A DNA stretch of 64,000 bases from Antarcticirhabdus aurantiaca. Lineage in GTDB: Bacteria > Pseudomonadota > Alphaproteobacteria > Rhizobiales > Rhizobiaceae. The stretch spans positions 81,592-145,591 of the forward strand of contig NZ_VTOM01000016.1 of assembly GCF_009765365.1 (NCBI RefSeq), written 5' to 3'. Made by a program: the position numbers and the translations under genes. The stretch's first letter is position 1, and each line of letters opens with the position of its first letter. The notes beneath the pieces are model-generated. The model was given only the letters and a program-made list of their open reading frames with translations, had not been told where the DNA came from and made no database searches. Shown piece after piece: positions 35,047-43,845 of the stretch.

Positions 35047-35787
35047 ATGAAGCGGTTGCGCATCGCGATCGACGACCTCGTGGGCATGGCAGGTGCCGAG
35101 CACCGCGTCGCGCGGCAGCTGCCCGAGGGTTTGCTGTTGCGCGACGTTGAGGACCCCGCGCGTCTGACGTTCCTGGCCTCGGCGGACGTCGAGCGGGCCT
35201 GGCGCGAGGGAGCGCTCGTCGTCCGCCCGGCCGCCGCGGCTCCCGGCAGCCGTCAGGAGGAACGGGCACGTTTCCGCCGGGCCCTGTGCGAGGAGTTCCT
35301 TGTGCTCAAGGCGGAGCGGCCGGCCGGGCGATCCGCCGCCGCGGTCGACGAGGCGCTGCGGGACGCCTGGACGCGGATTCTCCAGCGCCTTTCGCGGAGT
35401 GTCGGGGCCTCCGAGAGGATCTGGATCTGGCCGCGGCCCTGCCGGCGCACCTTCCTGCGGTGGCTCGCCTCCTATGACGGCACGCTCGGATCCCTCATGG
35501 ACGGGCGCGCCCGCGTCGGCAAGCCGCGGTTCCCGAGGGTCGACGCGACCGCCCTTGCGCTCGCGAGGGAGGTCGCTGCCTTCCGCCTCACGCGGGGGAT
35601 GCCGGTCGCGGCCGCATACAGGATCCTGCGTTACGAAGCCCACCGGCATACGGCGGCGGGCGCCCCGATGACCGTGCCCTCGTTCTCGACCTTCCGCGCC
35701 ATCGTCCACGACGTGGAGCTCCGCCTTCTGCCGTCGGGCAGCGGCGGCAGCATCCGTCCCCCCGCACCCGCCGTAACGACCATCTGA
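35047..35787 (+). CDS. TnsB N-terminal-like protein 3 (no DDE domain)
   Basis: This 246-aa protein starts MKRLRIAIDDLVGMAGAEHR after a strong AAGGAGGG. It matches TnsB over residues 1-270: FLASADVERAWREGALVV with FPHALLKSLRDEGKLLVE, GKPRFPRVDATALALAREVA with NRKPRIEDPIVLAILGKWTK, and TVPSFSTFRAIVHDVEL with TCPSRSTLERAINRLAK. It therefore covers both helical DNA-binding parts of TnsB and stops just before the catalytic domain. It is the most complete of the three. Confidence 0.6.
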   Translation: MKRLRIAIDDLVGMAGAEHRVARQLPEGLLLRDVEDPARLTFLASADVERAWREGALVVRPAAAAPGSRQEERARFRRALCEEFLVLKAERPAGRSAAAVDEALRDAWTRILQRLSRSVGASERIWIWPRPCRRTFLRWLASYDGTLGSLMDGRARVGKPRFPRVDATALALAREVAAFRLTRGMPVAAAYRILRYEAHRHTAAGAPMTVPSFSTFRAIVHDVELRLLPSGSGGSIRPPAPAVTTI

Positions 35788-35822
35788 CCCCGCGGGCGAC
35801 CGCTCACGGGCAACCTCGAACC

Positions 35823-35939
35823 ATGGAGACGATCATGACGAACGACGACAACGGCACCCTCCACATTATCACCGGTCCGAACTCCAGCCGGGAGGGCACC
35901 GTCCAAACCGCCGAAAGGAGCCTGCACATAGCGGGCTGA
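35823..35939 (+). CDS. Small protein upstream of tnsA
   Basis: A 38-residue frame starts METIMTNDDNGTLHIITGPN and ends SLHIAG; an in-frame ATG at 35835 gives 34 residues. Its TGA overlaps a CTG that could start tnsA (CTGA), in the same way that GTGA joins tnsC to tniQ. The next AAAGGAG lies inside it. Too short to judge by composition alone. Confidence 0.35.
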   Translation: METIMTNDDNGTLHIITGPNSSREGTVQTAERSLHIAG

Positions 35940-35956
35940 ACGAAGCCTATGCCGAG

Positions 35957-36619
35957 GTGTCCTGGCAGCCCCCGCTGCCGAGCCTCTCGACTCGGAAGAT
36001 CAACTACCGCTCGCAGGTCTCCAAGCGGATCGTCGACGTCGACCACGTGACCAACCGCGTGATCGTCAGCGAGAGCGGCCTCGAGGCCGGCTTCACCGAC
36101 ATCCTGCGCGCCACCTGCTCCTACCTGCACCTTCAGGAGCAGCCCGCCCCCGTCACCTACATCGGTCCCGACGGGCGCGACGTCACCCATACCTTCGACG
36201 CCTTCATGACGATGCCGGACGGCTTGCGGATCGCCTTCGACGTCAAGCCCCGCGAGTTCGTGGAGTCCAGCGGTCTCAGGCTGCAACACGAGCTGATCGA
36301 GGCGCAGGTCGGGTCCGCGTTCGCCGACCGTTACCTGATCAGGACCGAGGACCACATCCACCCCGACGACGTCCTCGACGCGCGGACTATCCTGCGCGCT
36401 AGGCGTCTGCCCGACGCGGCGGCCGACGCCGCCGTGGCCCATCTCGCCTCCGGTCTCAGCGGATGGATGCGGATTCGCGAGCTCGTCGAGCTGACGGGGC
36501 TCCGAGCCGCCGCCTTCAACGCGATCGCGCGCCTGGTCGGCGCCCGCGGCCTCGCCGTCCGGGACGGCGAACGAATCCTTCCCGCGAGCTTCGTCTCGCG
36601 GCCGGACACACAGCACTGA
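35957..36619 (+). CDS. tnsA: TnsA-like transposon endonuclease
   Basis: From GTG 35957 this is 220 aa; the frame also allows CTG at 35936 (adding LNEAYAE), which would overlap the preceding small gene's stop. The PD-(D/E)XK core is visible: ESGLEAGFTDIL (Glu), DVTHTFDAFMTM (Asp), LRIAFDVKPRE (the D-x-K pair) and then YLIRTEDHI. The C-terminal helical part (RIRELVELTGLRAAAFNAI) is winged-helix-like, as in TnsA. TnsA cuts the 5' ends of Tn7-like elements so that TnsAB together move by cut-and-paste. It is 14 bp upstream of tnsB. Confidence 0.8.
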   Translation: MSWQPPLPSLSTRKINYRSQVSKRIVDVDHVTNRVIVSESGLEAGFTDILRATCSYLHLQEQPAPVTYIGPDGRDVTHTFDAFMTMPDGLRIAFDVKPREFVESSGLRLQHELIEAQVGSAFADRYLIRTEDHIHPDDVLDARTILRARRLPDAAADAAVAHLASGLSGWMRIRELVELTGLRAAAFNAIARLVGARGLAVRDGERILPASFVSRPDTQH

Positions 36620-36633
36620 CAGGAGAGGAAGCC

Positions 36634-38835
36634 ATGATCCCCATCGAGAGCATGCAAGCGTTCAACGTGCCCCAGCCCATGAAGTTCGACTTCGGGCACG
36701 ACACGCTGGTCACCATCAGCAACCCGGACCCGCTCCCCTACGTCCAGGTCGACTGGACCAAGGACTACCTGACCCTATGCCGCCACGACGACAGCCGCAT
36801 CAAGCAGGTCTTCCCGCACGCGTTGCTCAAAAGCCTCCGCGATGAGGGCAAGCTGCTCGTCGAGCAGCGCAAGCTCGACGAGGGCCGGCAGAAGATCGCC
36901 GTGCTGAACCGCGACGTCGCCGGCACGGTCGACGTGCCGGGCCACGTGATCGACAAGGCCGTGTTCCACCACCGCCTCGTGCTCGCCATCGAGGCGATGC
37001 GCAAGGCCGGCGAGGCGAGCCTCTCCGACGCCAGCCTCGCCGCCGCGATCCCGAAGGCCTTCGGCGCAGTCGTCGCCGATTTGGCCTCTGTCGCGTCCAA
37101 GGGCTGGAAGCCGCCCGAGAAGGTGCCTTCACCCGGCACGCTCCGGCGCTTGCGGCGCGCCTTCGCCGCTCTCGGGGACGAACCCCTCGCCGTGCGCGAC
37201 CGGCGTAGCGTCTGCTCCGGCAACAGGAAGCCGAGGATCGAGGACCCGATCGTCCTGGCGATCCTCGGCAAGTGGACGAAGGCCTATCTCGACCGCAGGC
37301 GGCCGACGGTCGCCGGCCTGCACCGCCTGATGCAGGGCGAGTTCCTGGACCTCAATGCCCAGCGGAAGTCCGAGGGCCTGCCGCCCCTGACCTGCCCGTC
37401 CAGGAGCACGCTCGAGAGGGCGATCAACAGGCTCGCCAAGTTCGACGTCGTCCTCGCCCGCGAGGGCAAGTCGGCCGCAAGGCGCAAGTTCAAGATCGCT
37501 GCCAGGCACGAGTTCTCCCTCGCCCCCGGCGAACTGGTGTTCTTCGACAACTGGAGCATCCAGCTCTCGAAAATTCCCCTGCCGAAGGCGTTCTGGGACG
37601 TAATCCCCGAGGAGGAGCGCAAGAGGATGAAACGCATCCGGCTCAACCTCTGCCTCGCCCTGTGCCGCGCCACCCGGGTGATCCTCGCGGCGTCCCTCTC
37701 CGTAGGTCCGAACACCGCCACCTCCCTGCGCACCCTCGAGATGGCGTGCAAGGACAAGGACGCGATCGCCAGGGCGGCCGGATGCCGCTCGTCCTGGAAC
37801 CACGCCCTGACCATCGGGACGATCGGCGTCGACTGCGGTCCCGAGTTCGCCAACGCCGCCTTCGTCGCCGCGGCCGTCGACCTCGGGACCAGGATCGAGC
37901 TCGGCATCGCCGGCGAGCCCGATGCCCGCGCCGAGATGGAGCGTGCCTTCAAGACGCTCGATTCCCAGCTCCTCCAGAACTTCTCGGGCCGGACCTTCTC
38001 CAACGTCACCGACAAGGGCGAGTACGAGGCCGACAAGCTCGCGAGCGCGACCCGCGAGCTCTTCTCCAAGTCCCTGGTCCGCTGGATCGTCGACGTTTAC
38101 CACAACCAGCCGCACCGCGGCCTCGGCGGCGAGACGCCGAACGACGCCTGGATCCGGTGCTGCGACACCTACGGTATCGTGCCGCCCCCGAACGTCCACC
38201 AGATGCGCGCGGTCTTCGGGTTCGCGAGCACGCGCCGCATCCAGGCCGCGGGCGTGCCGTTCCTCGGCAACTACTACCGCGGCACGGCGCTGGGCGACAT
38301 CCATCGGCGCATCGGGCAGGGCGACATCCTGATCCGCGCCTGCCTCGACGACCTCGGCGCCATCGCGATCAAGGAGATCGGCCCCGACACTCCCTGGCAC
38401 ACGCTCCCGTGCGAGAGAAAGGAGTTCAGGGGCATGACGGCCGCACGGTGGATCGAGACCGCGAAGGCCCTGCGCCGCAAGCACGCGGACGCCGCCAAGC
38501 TGCGCGAGCCGATCGTCCTCGAGGCGCTCCAGCACCTGCGCGAGGCGGGCCTGGAGGCCGAGAGAGAGGCCGGGCTCCTGCCCTCGATGCTGACCGACGA
38601 CGACATCGCGGAAGCCGAGGCGACGGTCTTCGCCAACTTCGAAATCGTCCCGGCTAAGCGGCGCGGGCAGACGCTCGAGGGCGTGTACGGGCCGGCCCCG
38701 GACGAACCGGCCGGGTCCGACGCCGGGAAGGCCGTGCCCGACCCCGCCGACGCCGCGAAGCCGGCGGACGCCGCGTCCGAACCGCGGCGGCGCCCCCGCC
38801 GGGGCCTCACCTCCGACTTCCTGAAGAAGGACTGA
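36634..38835 (+). CDS. tnsB: TnsB-like DDE transposase
   Basis: This 733-aa protein starts MIPIESMQAFNVPQPMKFDF after AGGAG. Residues 1-280 are DNA-binding, residues 300-450 the RNase-H-like integrase domain, then a beta-barrel and a C-terminal tail. The catalytic triad is D305 (LVFFDNWS), D400 (TIGVDCGPEF) and E436 (ARAEMERAFKTL), a D-95-D-35-E arrangement typical of TnsB and MuA. The C-terminal end RRRPRRGLTSDFLKKD likely contacts TnsC. It joins transposon 3' ends to target DNA. It lies 2 bp before tnsC. Confidence 0.88.
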   Translation: MIPIESMQAFNVPQPMKFDFGHDTLVTISNPDPLPYVQVDWTKDYLTLCRHDDSRIKQVFPHALLKSLRDEGKLLVEQRKLDEGRQKIAVLNRDVAGTVDVPGHVIDKAVFHHRLVLAIEAMRKAGEASLSDASLAAAIPKAFGAVVADLASVASKGWKPPEKVPSPGTLRRLRRAFAALGDEPLAVRDRRSVCSGNRKPRIEDPIVLAILGKWTKAYLDRRRPTVAGLHRLMQGEFLDLNAQRKSEGLPPLTCPSRSTLERAINRLAKFDVVLAREGKSAARRKFKIAARHEFSLAPGELVFFDNWSIQLSKIPLPKAFWDVIPEEERKRMKRIRLNLCLALCRATRVILAASLSVGPNTATSLRTLEMACKDKDAIARAAGCRSSWNHALTIGTIGVDCGPEFANAAFVAAAVDLGTRIELGIAGEPDARAEMERAFKTLDSQLLQNFSGRTFSNVTDKGEYEADKLASATRELFSKSLVRWIVDVYHNQPHRGLGGETPNDAWIRCCDTYGIVPPPNVHQMRAVFGFASTRRIQAAGVPFLGNYYRGTALGDIHRRIGQGDILIRACLDDLGAIAIKEIGPDTPWHTLPCERKEFRGMTAARWIETAKALRRKHADAAKLREPIVLEALQHLREAGLEAEREAGLLPSMLTDDDIAEAEATVFANFEIVPAKRRGQTLEGVYGPAPDEPAGSDAGKAVPDPADAAKPADAASEPRRRPRRGLTSDFLKKD

Positions 38836-38837
38836 CC

Positions 38838-39953
38838 ATGGCCAAGCCGAGGAACGACGGCGGGAAGCCCGCCAAGCGCCCGGACCTCCTGGCGCGCATT
38901 GCCGCCAACCAGTCGGAGGGCCGGCGCGCCGTCGCCGCCGTCCTGAGGAACGTGCGCTCGATCTACCTGAAGACGGACAACGACGACACGCTCGCGGCCG
39001 AGATCGAGTTCATCCTGGACTCGATCTCCCTGGAACTCGGGCAGGGCGCGGAGGTCCGTCCGGCCGCGGCGGCGAACAGGGGCGGCCGGATCCTGATCGT
39101 GACCGGCGAGGCGGGGGCGGGCAAGTCGCGTGCCCTCGCCAGCACCTTCCTCGGCAGGCCCGAGTTCGAGGGTTTCGGCATCGAGGGTGAGCCCTGCCCG
39201 CTGCTCTCGATCGTCGCGCCCTCCCCCTTCACACTGAAGGCGCTGGGGAACGAGGCGGTGCGCAAGATGGGCTACCGCGGGCGGCGGGAGATTCGCGAGG
39301 GTGAGGTCTGGCCGATGGCGCGGCTCATGATGCGCGAGCTCGGCATCCGCGTGCTCCACATCGACGAGGCCCAGCACGGCGACCAACTCGCCGACCCCAA
39401 CGCCGTCCGGAACGTCGAGAACACCCTCAAGCGCGTGCTCCAGGACGTCGATTGGCCGATCTGGCTGATCCTGTCGGGCCTGCCGGAGCTCGCAAAGTTT
39501 TGCCAGCACGACCGCTCGGTCAACCGGCGCATCCGCCACGTCAAATTCGAGTCGCTGCGCTTTCCCGACCACGTCAACGCGGTGCGCGGGACAGTCGCGA
39601 CCATCATGGAAGGGTGCCCGGGCCTCGCGCTCGGCGGGCTCCTCACGGACGAGTTCGTCGGGCGCCTGCTGCACGCCTCGCTCAACCAGTTCGGCATCCT
39701 CGTGGAGTTCGTCCAGGACGCCATCGGCGAATGCCTCGTCGACGGCAAGACCGCCCTCGTGGTCGACCACTTCGCCGACGTCTACACGTCGCGCACCGGG
39801 CAGGTGGAGGAACGGCTCAATCCCTTCAAGGCGGGGGATTGGCACACGATCGACGTGGCCGCCGCCCTGTACGACGAGCCGCCCGGGCAGCCCGGCCAGT
39901 CGGCGACGCGCAGGCAGTTGAAGCCCCCGCACCGCACGGGAGGCAACGGGTGA
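38838..39953 (+). CDS. tnsC: TnsC/TniB-like AAA ATPase
   Basis: This 371-aa protein starts MAKPRNDGGKPAKRPDLLAR. It is a P-loop ATPase with Walker A GEAGAGKS (90-97), Walker B RVLHIDEAQHG (171-181) and a sensor strand WLILSGLPELAKF near 210-222, as in TnsC/TniB/MuB-type regulators. Such proteins form filaments on target DNA and pass the TniQ-selected site to TnsB. Its TGA overlaps the tniQ GTG start (GTGA). Confidence 0.87.
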   Translation: MAKPRNDGGKPAKRPDLLARIAANQSEGRRAVAAVLRNVRSIYLKTDNDDTLAAEIEFILDSISLELGQGAEVRPAAAANRGGRILIVTGEAGAGKSRALASTFLGRPEFEGFGIEGEPCPLLSIVAPSPFTLKALGNEAVRKMGYRGRREIREGEVWPMARLMMRELGIRVLHIDEAQHGDQLADPNAVRNVENTLKRVLQDVDWPIWLILSGLPELAKFCQHDRSVNRRIRHVKFESLRFPDHVNAVRGTVATIMEGCPGLALGGLLTDEFVGRLLHASLNQFGILVEFVQDAIGECLVDGKTALVVDHFADVYTSRTGQVEERLNPFKAGDWHTIDVAAALYDEPPGQPGQSATRRQLKPPHRTGGNG

Positions 39954-41875
39954 TCGCCCCCCATCCCCTCCCCGCGGCCCTCGCCCTCGTCCCCGGCGGG
40001 CGAGAGACGCCGTCCGACTACGCCTCCCGGCTCGCCTTCAAGGTGGGCCGGGACGGCGCGCGCAGGCTCTGCAAGGATTTCGGCATCTCCTGGCACGCCC
40101 TCCTGCGCGGCGACGCCCAGGCGGTGCGGGACGTCGCCCGCCTCGGCTCCGCCGATCCGGAGGCCCTGCTGCCGCTTGCCTTCCGCCGGATCGAGGGCGA
40201 GCGCCTGGTCCATCGGGGCATGGTTCTCCAGAAGGGCATGGTCGCGGGACGGCGCCTCAGGTTCTGCCCGGCCTGTCTCGAGAGCGACGTCTCATCCGGG
40301 CGGGGTCGCCCCGAGGCGAGAGCCTGGCGCCGCAGCGAGTGGCTCCTCGCCGACGTCGCCTCCTGTTCCGAGCACGGGGTCGAGCTCAACGAGCTCGGCT
40401 CCCTGCCTGTGAAGGTGGCGGAGGACTTTTCGCGCGCTGTCGCAGCCGCACTGCCGCTACTATCCGAGGCGGTTCGCTCCGCCATCCCATGTCCCGCGTC
40501 GGGGTTCGAGCGTCACGTCCTGCGCCGGCTCTCCGGCATCGACCCGACCGATCCGGGGGAGGCCTGGCTCCACGGTGTGCCGCTCTTCGCCGCGATCCGC
40601 TTCTGCGAGGTCGTCGGAGCGGTGGCGCTGGAGGGTATCGGGGCACCGGAGCGCAAGTTGCGGGACAAAGGCACCCGGAGGCGGCAGGCGGCCGGGTACG
40701 AGATCGCGGCCGGCGGTCCGCAGGCGTTTCGCGACTTCCTGTCACGGCTCCAGCGGGCGCAAGGGCGCGGTACGGCGAAGCCGGGCCCACAGGCCGTGTT
40801 CGGCCGCCTTTACCTCTGGCTCAACCACGCGCCGCGTGACCCCGCCTACGACGCGTTTCGGGAGGTCCTGCGCGAGCATTGCATGGACACCATGGCCCTC
40901 GGACCCGGCGACCGGATCGCCCCGTTCGGCAGTCCGGTGCCAACCCGCAGGCTTCACTCGATTCGGTCGGCGGCCATGGAGTACGGCATCAACCAGGTCA
41001 CCCTGCGGCGGATCCTCTTCACCACCGGCGTCGCCTCCCCGGCTCAGTCCGACCTGACCGACGACCAGGTCACCTTCGACGCGGACGCCAACAAGGACTT
41101 CCTCCGCGATCTGACCTCCTCCCTTACCCTGGAGGAAGCCGCCGCGCGCGTGGACGCATCGCCGGGTCAGTTGTTGGCGCTCGTCGACGCGGGCCTGGTT
41201 CCCACCTGGATCGGAAGCCACGTCGAGGGATCGAACCGCCACCGCTTCAGGCCGTCGGACCTGGACGGTTTTCTTGGCGCGCTCCGGGTCCGTATCGATG
41301 CTTCATCCCCTGCGGACCGGCCGCTGGCAGGCATCGAGACCGCCGCCCGCCGCGCATGTCGGCCGCCGGCCTGCGTCGCGGCGCTCGTTCTGTCGGGTGG
41401 GTTGACGCGATTGGGGAACTCCGGGCAGCGGGTCGGCTACCGCTCCGTGCTCGTGGACCCCGGGGAGGTCCGCACGGCGCTCGTACCCGAGGAGGAGGGA
41501 GATCTCTCCCTCGCGGCGGTGAGGAACGCCACCGGCATCGCGCGTCACGTCCTGGCGGCCCTGGTGCGCTCCGGGATCCTCGTCGGCCGCAGCGCCCGCC
41601 ATCCCGTGAACGGCACCACCCGTTTCCTCGTGCCGCCGGCGGATCTCGAACGGTTCCGCGCGACCTATGTCCCGCTGGCATCCTTGGCCGCCGGGTGCGA
41701 GGTGACCCCGCAGCTGCTCAAGAGGAGGCTGGACGCCTCCGGAGTCGAGCCGGCGCTCGACCCGGCGGTCGCGAAGGCGGTGATCTATCGACGCGTCGAC
41801 ATTCCGGATCTCGCTTCTCTGGACCTCCGGCCGTGGCCGAGCGGCAAGAGGCGCTCCGCACCCCGGCGCGTCTGA
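39950..41875 (+). CDS. tniQ: TniQ/TnsD-like target selector 1
   Basis: From GTG in a GTGA overlap with tnsC, this is 641 aa. The TniQ domain includes DYASRLAFKVGRDGARRLCK and the zinc finger C106, C109 (RFCPACLESD), C139 and H142 (ASCSEHGVEL). The large C-terminal part (about 370-640) contains repeated helix-turn-helix-like segments (SLTLEEAAARVDASPGQLLA; LAAVRNATGIARHVLAALVR), likely for sequence-specific DNA recognition as in TnsD. It shares this plan with the genes at 52152 and 59403. It ends the core operon. Confidence 0.85.
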   Translation: MIAPHPLPAALALVPGGRETPSDYASRLAFKVGRDGARRLCKDFGISWHALLRGDAQAVRDVARLGSADPEALLPLAFRRIEGERLVHRGMVLQKGMVAGRRLRFCPACLESDVSSGRGRPEARAWRRSEWLLADVASCSEHGVELNELGSLPVKVAEDFSRAVAAALPLLSEAVRSAIPCPASGFERHVLRRLSGIDPTDPGEAWLHGVPLFAAIRFCEVVGAVALEGIGAPERKLRDKGTRRRQAAGYEIAAGGPQAFRDFLSRLQRAQGRGTAKPGPQAVFGRLYLWLNHAPRDPAYDAFREVLREHCMDTMALGPGDRIAPFGSPVPTRRLHSIRSAAMEYGINQVTLRRILFTTGVASPAQSDLTDDQVTFDADANKDFLRDLTSSLTLEEAAARVDASPGQLLALVDAGLVPTWIGSHVEGSNRHRFRPSDLDGFLGALRVRIDASSPADRPLAGIETAARRACRPPACVAALVLSGGLTRLGNSGQRVGYRSVLVDPGEVRTALVPEEEGDLSLAAVRNATGIARHVLAALVRSGILVGRSARHPVNGTTRFLVPPADLERFRATYVPLASLAAGCEVTPQLLKRRLDASGVEPALDPAVAKAVIYRRVDIPDLASLDLRPWPSGKRRSAPRRV

Positions 41876-41917
41876 CGCGGTGTCCGGCAACTTCCTGACT
41901 TGCTTCCGTATCCAACG

Positions 41918-42009
41918 TGTTGATCGGCGCCACCCTTCGACCGCGCCTGCATCAGGTTGTTCGATAGGCCATTACGCCGATCACCTTCGATCCCTGGCAC
42001 CCATCCATG
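41918..42009 (-). repeat. ~92-bp dispersed repeat, 43 bp after tniQ
   Basis: Starts TGTTGATCGGCGCC and ends CCCATCCATG; 92 bp, ungapped against the 44478 copy (CCCTTCGACC, ACGCCGATCA). It is the first recognisable element after the Tn7-like core. Confidence 0.7.
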
Positions 42010-42270
42010 TTCAGGCGAACAAAACGGCGGCTGCGATGAGGCCGATGACCACCGCCACGGACGCGATCACCAGGATTGCCCCGGCTACGCCCCGATTCCC
42101 AGGCTCTTGATCGAAGGCCACGTGGTTCTCCGGCTCCGCTTCTCCATAGGGCCCATGAAGCCGGTTGGCCGCAGCGGGTCAACAGGAGACCCGCAAAAGC
42201 GCGCGACGTGGGAAGAGTCGCCAGAGAGGACCTCGCCGATCGCCGGCTGCGCTCTTGGTGGCGCTGTGAC

Positions 42271-42362
42271 TGTAGTTCGACGAACAGCTTCAACGCCGAT
42301 CGAGGCGGCAACCTGTTGAGCGAATTCGCCGCGAACTGGTTGGCGCCTATTGCCGATCAGCA
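42271..42362 (+). repeat. ~92-bp dispersed repeat
   Basis: Ungapped 92-bp match to the reference copy: CAGCTTCAACGCCGATCGAG, CAACCTGTTGAGCGAATT, ending GCCGATCAGCA. Confidence 0.75.
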
Positions 42363-42865
42363 CCCATGGGCACCTCAAGGGCATCCGTCGGCTGACGCAC
42401 GCATTGCCGGACGTTGTCATGTTCGATGGCTGCGACGGGCCGCGTGAGCATGAAATCCCCCAAACGGATCACAGGGACACTCATGGTCATGGCGGGCCTA
42501 TTCGGCGTTCAGAGCCATAAGGCAAGGGAGACGCATTCCTTGCAGACGAATGCGGCATCGATCGACAGGTTAAAGTCCGTTCTCAAGCAAGGGGCGGCGT
42601 ACGGAGGGCAACGGCCGATGGAGCCGAACCTTGGCTCGGCTTCCCGCCGACTGCCGGCGCGGGACCGGGAGGTGGTCGCGCGTCCATCGGCGAGCAATGC
42701 GGACCGGGAGCGTCCTTGCCGATGAGCGTCCGCCGCAGCGGGGGCATGCCGACAGTGCCGCATGCCCGGTGGCGGGGCCTCCTCCGGCGGCTCGAACGAA
42801 CTCGGGTCCGTCAATGGCCTCGCCAGACCAAAGCCCGCGGCGGGATAGGTCCTGCCCTCCACGAC

Positions 42866-43108
42866 TCACGACGAGGCCGGGCACCGGTCGACCGTGATGC
42901 GCCATTCATGGAGACCATAGTCGAAGACCGTCGCCTCGACGTCCCGAAGGCCCGCGTGCGGCCTGGGCAGCAGGGTCACGACCTTCGACGCGGCCAAGGG
43001 TATGAGGTAGCCCTCGACCCTGTAGGAGATCCCGCCGGCACTCATGGTCAGGCGGCAGCGACGGGTCACCGAATCCGGCTTCGGCCGCGACCGGTCCACA
43101 TGCTTCAA
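42866..43108 (-). CDS. Small hypothetical protein of the XRE/GNAT operon
   Basis: From TTG in a TTGA overlap with the GNAT stop this is 80 aa; an internal ATG (MSAGGISYRVEGYLIPLAAS) would give about 62 aa. It looks beta-rich (VVTLLPRPHAGLRDVEATVF, DYGLHEWRITVD). No family was recognised. Overlap with the acetyltransferase implies a shared message. Confidence 0.55.
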   Translation of the reverse strand: MKHVDRSRPKPDSVTRRCRLTMSAGGISYRVEGYLIPLAASKVVTLLPRPHAGLRDVEATVFDYGLHEWRITVDRCPASS

Positions 43109-43815
43109 GCCATCGCCCTGATCGCCGCCGCCCAACCCGGAAGGGTATGGCCCTCCAGCAGCCGGATCCGCGCGGCGCTGCCGTCCAGCAAGGTGTCGTT
43201 CCAGCCATCGAGCCACACGGCCTGCTCCTCGAGCGCCTGGGGGATTCGCAGGTGGAACTCGTCGCCGTGGACGTGCCCGTCGGGCTCGGTCCGCAGCCCG
43301 GGAAGCGCGGCGCCGGGGATGCGCACGGCCTTCGCATGCGCGAACCCCGTGCGGGCGATGATCCGGCGCGGTGCATCGTTGCCCTTGAGCACATGGGCGA
43401 CGATGCGGGGCGGACGCCGCCACGCCAGCGGGTTCTCGTTTACCAGGAAGTGGCAGAGCGGCAAGCGCATCAGGACGTCGCCTATGCCCTTGCCGCGCGC
43501 TTCTGGCGAGACCATGAGGCCGCCGATCTCGACCTCGCTCTCGTCGTCCGAGACGCACGCATACGAGAGGCCGAGCACCACCTCCTCGTCGGTGACCGCG
43601 CACCAGACGTTCCGGTCGAGGGCAAGGGCGGAAAAGGCTTCCTGGGTCCTGGGATAGATCGCGTCGTTGGCGGCAGCGAAGTCGGTGTGCCAGGTGTGGG
43701 CATGGCCGACCTGGTCCGAGTTCACGATGCAGAAGTTCACGGGCAAGGCTGCGGTCCCCACGGTCGCCCCGATGGGGCGGACCGCGGACGTAACCCAGGA
43801 CTCTCCCGGGATCAA
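43105..43815 (-). CDS. GNAT-family acetyltransferase
   Basis: The frame allows a TTG start at 43815 (236 aa) or a GTG at 43740 (211 aa). The GNAT core is visible: VWCAVTDEEVVLGLSYACVS, EVEIGGLMVSPEARGKGIGD (acetyl-CoA loop) and IARTGFAHAKAVRIPGAALP. The C-terminal ~45 residues (QALEEQAVWLDGWNDTLLDG) are unusual. It follows an XRE-type gene by 30 bp. A GNAT toxin with its own antitoxin is possible, but known GNAT toxins pair with ribbon-helix-helix proteins, so this is unproven. Confidence 0.75.
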   Translation of the reverse strand: MIPGESWVTSAVRPIGATVGTAALPVNFCIVNSDQVGHAHTWHTDFAAANDAIYPRTQEAFSALALDRNVWCAVTDEEVVLGLSYACVSDDESEVEIGGLMVSPEARGKGIGDVLMRLPLCHFLVNENPLAWRRPPRIVAHVLKGNDAPRRIIARTGFAHAKAVRIPGAALPGLRTEPDGHVHGDEFHLRIPQALEEQAVWLDGWNDTLLDGSAARIRLLEGHTLPGWAAAIRAMA

Positions 43816-43845
43816 CGGCTTCCGTGGTTTGCGGAAGCCGAATCC

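Larger units (their letters stand above)
41876..42865. other. Non-coding region right of the tniQ gene
   Basis: About 1 kb with no supportable gene. It holds two dispersed-repeat copies in opposite orientation at 41918-42009 and 42271-42362. Confidence 0.4.

Noticed and set aside
37129..38535. Long minus-strand frame opposite tnsB
   Set aside because: Composition is that of a shadow, and the plus strand has a full DDE transposase.
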